A DNA stretch of 64,000 nucleotides, from the NCBI RefSeq assembly GCF_030272615.1, contig NC_081406.1, positions 240,734,422-240,798,421 on the forward strand. The letters run 5' to 3'. The position numbers were made by a program, and so were the translations under genes. The stretch's first letter is position 1; each line of letters begins with the position of its first letter. Positions 58,543-64,000 of this stretch are shown piece by piece. Source of the DNA: Cryptomeria japonica. Lineage: Eukaryota; Streptophyta; Pinopsida; Cupressales; Cupressaceae. The notes under the pieces were generated by a model that made no database searches, was not told the DNA's origin, and saw nothing but the letters and a program-made list of their open reading frames with translations.

Positions 58543-61500
58543 CTAAAGGGGCAACACCCCTAATTCACCTCTTAAGTACATAAATGTAGCCTTTGGGAGA
58601 GGCTTGGTGAATATGTCTGCTAATTGCTCCTTAATGGAAACATGTTCTAGTGCAATCTCTTTGTTCTGAACCTTTTCCCTCAAGAAATGATACTTAAGCT
58701 CAAAGTGCTTGGTTCTAGAATGTAAAATCGGATTCTTGGAGATGTTAATTGCACTAGTATTATCACAAAATATACTTACCAGTTCAGATACAGGAACTTT
58801 GAAGCCATCTAATACATGCTTCATCCAAATTGTCTGAGTGTAGTTCATGAAAGCTACAACATACTCTGCTTTTGCTGTAGATTGAGAGATACAACTCTGC
58901 TTCTTACTCATCCATGAGACCAATCTACCACCGAGAAAGAATGCACCACCGGTTGTGCTCTTCTGGTCATCCACATTACCTGCCCAATCAGCATCTGTGA
59001 ATACTTTCAGGTTGAAATCCTTGATATATGGATACCACAATCCATAAGCAATAGTTCCCTTTAGATACCTAAGAATCCGCTTGACTGCAACCAAGTGGGA
59101 TTCTCTTGGACTTTTCTGGAAACTTGCAGTGATGCCAACTGCATGTGCAATATCTGGTCTACTATGCACTACATAATGTAACTTACCAATCATTGATCGA
59201 TATTCCTCTCATCAACCAATGCTGAGTCATCCTCCTTGGATAGTTTACAACCAGTCACCATCGATGTACCAACCAGTTTTCTATCTTCCATGCCAAAGGT
59301 CTTCAACACCTCTTTGACATACTTGGACTGAGTGATAAAGATTCCATCTTTCATTTGTCATCTCAAACTCTTTCTTCATCTCATCTGCAAACTCATGACT
59401 CATCTTGTCATCTCCTCCAAAGATAATGTCATCAACAAATACCTCACAGATCAGGATCTGATCTCCTTCAGATTTCAAGTAGATATTGCTATCTTTGCTT
59501 GTTCTCTCAAATCCAATCTTCAAAAGATGGGAATGGAGGCATTCATACCATGCTCTAGGCCTACTTTAGACCATATAAGGCTTTATGTAGCCTACACACC
59601 ATGTCACTATCTTTAGATCGGGAAAACCCATCTGGTTGCTCTAAATAACTTCCTCTTCAAGTACACCATTCAGGAACGCAGATTTTACATCCATTTGATA
59701 TACTTTGAATCCTTTAAAAGTTGCATATGCAAGAAGCATACAAACTCCTTCCAATCTAGCTATAGGAGCAAAGGTTTCTCAATAGTCTTCTCCTTCTTCT
59801 TGGGCATATACTTTGCACACCAGTCTAGCTTTGTTTCTAATCACTGTGCCATCTTCATTCAGCTTATTTCTAAAAACCCATTTGGTACCAATGACATTTT
59901 TATGCTCTGGTCTGGGTGCCAAAGACCATGTACCATTTCTCTCTATCTGGTCAAGTTCCTCTTCCATTGCCTTGAACTAGTCTTCATCTTTATGTGTCTC
60001 TTTGAATGATTTAGGCTCAAATTTTGAGATCATACATGAGTTTTCTCTGACCTTTCTTCTTGTAAGAATTCTTGCATCCTTATCTCCTATGATCTACTTA
60101 GGATCATGATTCAGCTTGACATACCAAGGAATGGTCTTGATAGATTCCTCTTGTTTTTCTTCTTCATCCTCATCTCCATCAGTATCAACATCTACATCTA
60201 CCGGTGTAGGAACACTATTACTGGTACTTTGGTTGACTGACAACCAGTTCCCAGAAGGTTACAACCGGTTCATTTACTGCTTGCTCACTGTCGGTTTCCT
60301 CAATTTTCTCAGAGGTTTCATCAACTCTTACATTGATGCTTTCCATAATTCTCTGAGTCCTATTATTGAAACACTTGAGAGCTTTGCTCTTGGTGGAATA
60401 CCCTAGGAATATTCCCTCATCACATTTCGCATCAAATTTTCTCTGGTGTTCACTCCTCTTGATCTAAAATTTGATACCAAACACTCTAAAGTAGTTAACC
60501 ACAGGTGTCTTACCGATCCAATACTCATAAGGAGTTTTATCCCTACCTTTCTTAATGAGTACCTGGTTCACTGTGTAGACTGCAATGCTCACTGCTTCTC
60601 TCCAAAAGGTGTGAGCTACCTTTCCTTGAATCAACATAGTTCTAGCTGCTTCAACCACAGTCTGGTTATTCCTCTCTGGTAGGGCATTTTGTTGTGGAGT
60701 CCAAGGGGTAGACAGTTGCCTCTTGATGCCATGTTCTTCATAGTACTTGTTGAATTCACTGGAAGTGAATTCCCCTCCTTGATCAGTTCTCAAGCACTTG
60801 ATCCTTTTGCCACTTTCCTTCTCCACTAATGCTCTGAAAGCTTTGAACTTTACAAAGGCTTCAGACTTATCTTTCAAGAATGTGACCCACATCATTCTTG
60901 AGTAGTCATCAATGAGAATCATGAAGTACCTATCACCCTGCACACTCCTAGTTTTCATAGGACCACACAAATCAGTATGCACAAGATCAAGCAAATTGTC
61001 AGCAGTGAAAGGTTTACCTTTAAAGGTTGAGGAAGACATTTTCCCCAGTTGACACTCTCTACACAAGGTATTTTCCGGTTTTCTCAACATCGACAACCCT
61101 TTAACTACCTTGATCTTACTGGCCTTCACAATGTTATTAAATTTTACATGGGAGAGTCTCTTATGCCATATCCAGCTATCATCAAATTTAGCCCTAAGAC
61201 ATGTACTTATATTTGCATTCAGCTGAAATAGGTTACCTTTAGTCTGCATGCCTGTGGCCACCAATTCACCATTCTTGAATTCCAGAGTGAGACCACTATC
61301 ATTCAGTTGGGCAACACTCAGAAGGTTGTGTCTGAGACCATCAACTCAATACACATTGTCAGCACTACTCTTTCCATTTAGAGAGATGGACCCTTTTCCT
61401 TTGACCATACATGGTGCATCATTGCCAAAGCGGACCACACCACCATCATACTCTTTCAAGGATAGAAACTTGCTCCAGTCACTAGTCATATGATGAGAAC

Positions 61501-62554
61501 AACCACTGTCAATAATCCACTCATTGGAATTATCAAAGTGGGAGACAAGAGCCTTCTTGTTTGACACATCTTCCTTGACAACAACAAACACAATATCTTC
61601 ATTTTCTTCATCTTTTGACTCCTCATCTGTGACACCTTCATCAACTGCCACAAAACAGTTTCTTCGTTTTCCTCCTTTGAATTTCTTAAACCTTTCCAGT
61701 TTGTCCTTGTTGTCACCATTAAGACAGTTTACAGCAATATGTCCTATCCAGTTACAAGAAAACCATTTCAAAGGGAGCTTACCTCTATATTTACTGGTTC
61801 CTTTAAGGAGTTTCTTGGCAAAAAGAGCTTCAAATGCCAATAGAATCTCCTCATCATCCATTTCTCTTCTTTGTCATGGTTAACCACTAGTGCTAGCTTC
61901 TTTTCCTTTTCTGGATGGTACAACAGAAGCTTTAAAAGTTGATTCAATCTTTTGAACACTGCCATCAAAACTATTTAGCTCACAAGCTATCAACTTTGCA
62001 ATGATGGAGTCTAGGGATACCTTAGTCTTGTCTAGTGATCTCAAATCTTGAATAGCAGCAACCCTTATTGTATAGACCGGTAATAAGGATCTCGGGACTT
62101 TGCTTACCACAGTGGGATCTTCCATTTTACCACCTGCACTCTTGATATCTCCAAAAACAATTTTGATTCTTATTCCATACTATTGAATGGTCTCACCTTC
62201 AACCATCCGCATGTCTTCAAGCTTCCCTCTAAGGCTTTCTTCCTTAGCTTGTTTAACATGCTCATCACCGCCATAGATATTTTCAAGAGTATCCCATACT
62301 TCTCTGGGATTTACTTTATCTTGGACATCAATAAACTCAATGTCAGATAAACTATTAATTACGGCTTCCATGACTTGCCCATTCCCCTGCATCTCTCTCT
62401 TTTGGTCACCAGTGAGAGTACTGGTAGGGGCAACATAGGCATTCTCATCATAGCTCTAGTGTTGAGCACCCATGCTTCTGATGCATATCTTCATTCTGTC
62501 TTTCCATATACTGAAATTTTCTCTGTTGAACTTTGGACCTTCCCTCTTCATCAT
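58543..62554 (-). pseudogene. Ty1/copia gag-pol polyprotein of element 4, lightly damaged
   Basis: Gag starts MMKREGPKFNRENFSIWKDR at 62554 and includes VWDTLENIYGGDEHVKQAK. A zinc knuckle reads WFSCNWIGHIAVNC (near 61755), and the protease keeps EWIIDSGCSHHMTS (near 61510). GAG-pre-integrase and integrase follow (WIWHKRLSHV, LVHTDLCGPMKTRSVQGDRYF, the catalytic-type TDQGGEF near 60770, TPQQNALPERNNQTV), then RT (VIGTKWVFRNKLNEDG near 59890, MDVKSAFLNGVLEEEV, VFVDDIIFGG near 59420) and RNase H (FTDADWAGNVDDQKSTTGGA near 59000, ending LRGELGVLPL at 58543). Stops at 62458 (TAG), 62179, 61879, 61873, 61345 and 60463, a frameshift near 60230 between integrase and RT, and further damage near 59281-59345. 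It makes no functional polyprotein as it stands. Confidence 0.92.
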
Positions 62555-62611
62555 TAGATTGGGATCTTTACCTCAAGCGGTTAAGCTTATAACACAGAGG
62601 ACCTGGAGGAC

Positions 62612-62623
62612 ACTTTGATACCA
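62612..62623 (-). other. Primer binding site, initiator Met tRNA type
   Basis: On the minus strand TGGTATCAAAGT begins two bases after the 5' LTR end, the same position and type as in copia element 2. Confidence 0.75.
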
Positions 62624-62625
62624 AT

Positions 62626-64000
62626 TGATAACTCAATGATGAATGGATAGTACCAAACCGGTACCGAGAGGTGGGGGTGAATTAGTAAAGACAAAAGAAC
62701 AATCCTAAAACCAATTTCTTAGCAAACACTGTGCATAGGCAGACAGATAGTAACACCAATCTTAAACATAGCACAACCAGCAAAGCCCAGAATAACTGAG
62801 ACAAGAATAAACCGGTTGACACTTATCTTCTCATACAATCTAATGCTTCATTTCCATTTCACCCTAATGCATGAATAGGTAATCTATCATCAAAAGATAT
62901 ATAAACAGCTAGATCAACATGATTTACCTTCAGACACAGATTACTCAAACCATCACATGAATAACACCACACATGACACATAGATTTTTCACATGGAAAC
63001 CCAACTGGGAAAAACCACGATGGGGATGAATACCCACAAGCTATTTTTGAACTCTTTAGAAGTCCGCTCTGTTAGGAGCCTTGTCCGGTTAAAGACTGAT
63101 ACAACAAGTTCTGTTAGGAACCGAACCTATTAGGGATCACCCGGTTAAGGTATGGCTAGAATACCCGGTTAAGGGATAAACCCTGTTAAAGGTTACCTTG
63201 TTAGAGTATTTCAAGAACTCAATGGTTTCGAGTCACCCTGTTAAAGGATTTTCAGTAAGCTGGTTAAGGCTATCCTGTTAAGGGATTTCCCAACTGTTGA
63301 AGTGGTTAGAGATCAACAGGTATTACAATGATCTGGTAATAGCACTCAATGCCAATGCAAATCCGCTTTAGCTCCTCTTCACCTTCTGCACTTACACTTT
63401 GCAGGTATCACTTCTCTCTTCTGGTCTGGAAAGAATCATGTATCTCTTCTTTTGGATACATACACACAACGTTTCCCAACAACCTCAGAAAGAAACACAA
63501 CATCAACCTTATAGGAAACAGATAGGTCGGTAGCATAAACCCTAAACCCTAAACCTATTAGGTTAAGAAATTCAAACAGTTCAATCCTAACCGTTGAGCA
63601 CATTGCATTAAATGCAACAATCTTGATCCAATCTCAAGACGTTCTCCATCATTCGTTTTCCATCGATTTCATGGCGGTTGATAACCCATCACATGTTATC
63701 ACCGTTTATAGACTTCGAACATTCCCAAGGTAGATAGGAACAATCTCCTTCATGCAAGATCCTTCACGCGCACAAGGGTGACGTGACAACATGATCTGTT
63801 CTTCGTTACAATGCTAACTCATCACACAAAGTCACCAATTGAGTCACACAGGCTTGAGGCACTTCAACCAGAAACCTTGAAGTTGAGACTACCAACCAGT
63901 AGTCATACAAAGCTTCCATATGCCGGTTTCCATAACCACATGTCGGTTCACCTTAAACAAACACACCGCTTCACTTTAGCACACATCCTGGTTCATAGTG
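62626..64000 (-). repeat. 5' LTR of copia element 4 (cut by window end)
   Basis: Starts TGATAACTCAATGATGAATG and follows 56789-58287 almost to the end; about 125 bp are missing beyond the window. It carries CCCTAAACCCTAAACC at 63540, where the other LTR has a disrupted version near 57712. Confidence 0.9.

Larger units (their letters stand above)
56789..64000 (-). mobile_element. Copia element 4, nearly complete, inserted in the satellite
   Basis: A minus-strand Ty1/copia element with 3' LTR 56789-58287, polypurine tract, gag-pol 58543-62554, primer site and 5' LTR from 62626, which runs off the window (expected end near 64125). The left flank is satellite ending ...GGACACCT, so the expected target duplication is CACCT. 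It is younger than copia element 2: few stops, and the two LTRs align well with small indels. Confidence 0.9.

Overview
The window is plant nuclear DNA, most likely from a large repeat-rich genome. A conifer or other gymnosperm is the best guess, because the one host-type gene is a broken NB-ARC/LRR resistance gene whose motif wording resembles gymnosperm NLRs. The rest is AT-rich, with stacked LTR retrotransposons, a DNA transposon, satellites and short GT-AG introns. I see no bacterial genes, CRISPR array, rRNA or tRNA gene. Nothing here looks like an intact, expressed host gene. The conifer assignment is inference.

Layout. 1-1283: 3' end and 3' LTR of one copia element, which landed inside the 5' LTR of a second copia element (1284-7485, + strand) whose gag-pol frame carries 21 nonsense codons but no net frameshift. 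7579-15422 and 15527-22599: two minus-strand, related LTR elements that encode only a gypsy-type Gag, a protease-like stretch and a proline-rich tail, with no reverse transcriptase or integrase seen (TR-GAG type); the second has a perfect 5-bp target duplication. 22605-32457: AT-rich intergenic DNA with two coiled-coil ORF remnants, a SINE-like patch and the poly(A)-tailed 3' end of a retroposed or host transcript. 32458-34570: the NLR pseudogene.

35156-38610: the 3' end of a third copia element with a large extra ORF between the (absent) pol and the polypurine tracts, the position of the Sirevirus env-like gene. About 38.6-50.1 kb: the most unusual part, which I read as one large, decayed two-gene DNA transposon. 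A seven-exon gene of unknown function (gene A, + strand) faces a three-exon DDE-transposase-like gene (gene B, - strand). Between them are a 110-bp repeat and a 4.1-kb array of 359-bp units, and a run of 16-bp-stem hairpins lies upstream of gene B. 50.13-56.79 kb: a 6.6-kb satellite built from a 20-bp inverted motif organised into about 330-bp and about 660-bp higher-order units. 56789-64000: a minus-strand copia element (gag-pol plus both LTRs, the second running off the window) inserted into that satellite.

How it fits together. Retroelements are nested in each other and in the satellite, and most frames were closed mainly by in-frame stops of the kind cytosine deamination gives (CAG to TAG, CGA to TGA, TGG to TAG), as expected for methylated repeats. 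The copia elements share reiterated GGGGGAGA polypurine tracts, the two with visible priming sites share an initiator-Met tRNA site, and the two with visible Gag share a zinc knuckle lacking its first cysteine, so they probably belong to one Sirevirus-like lineage.
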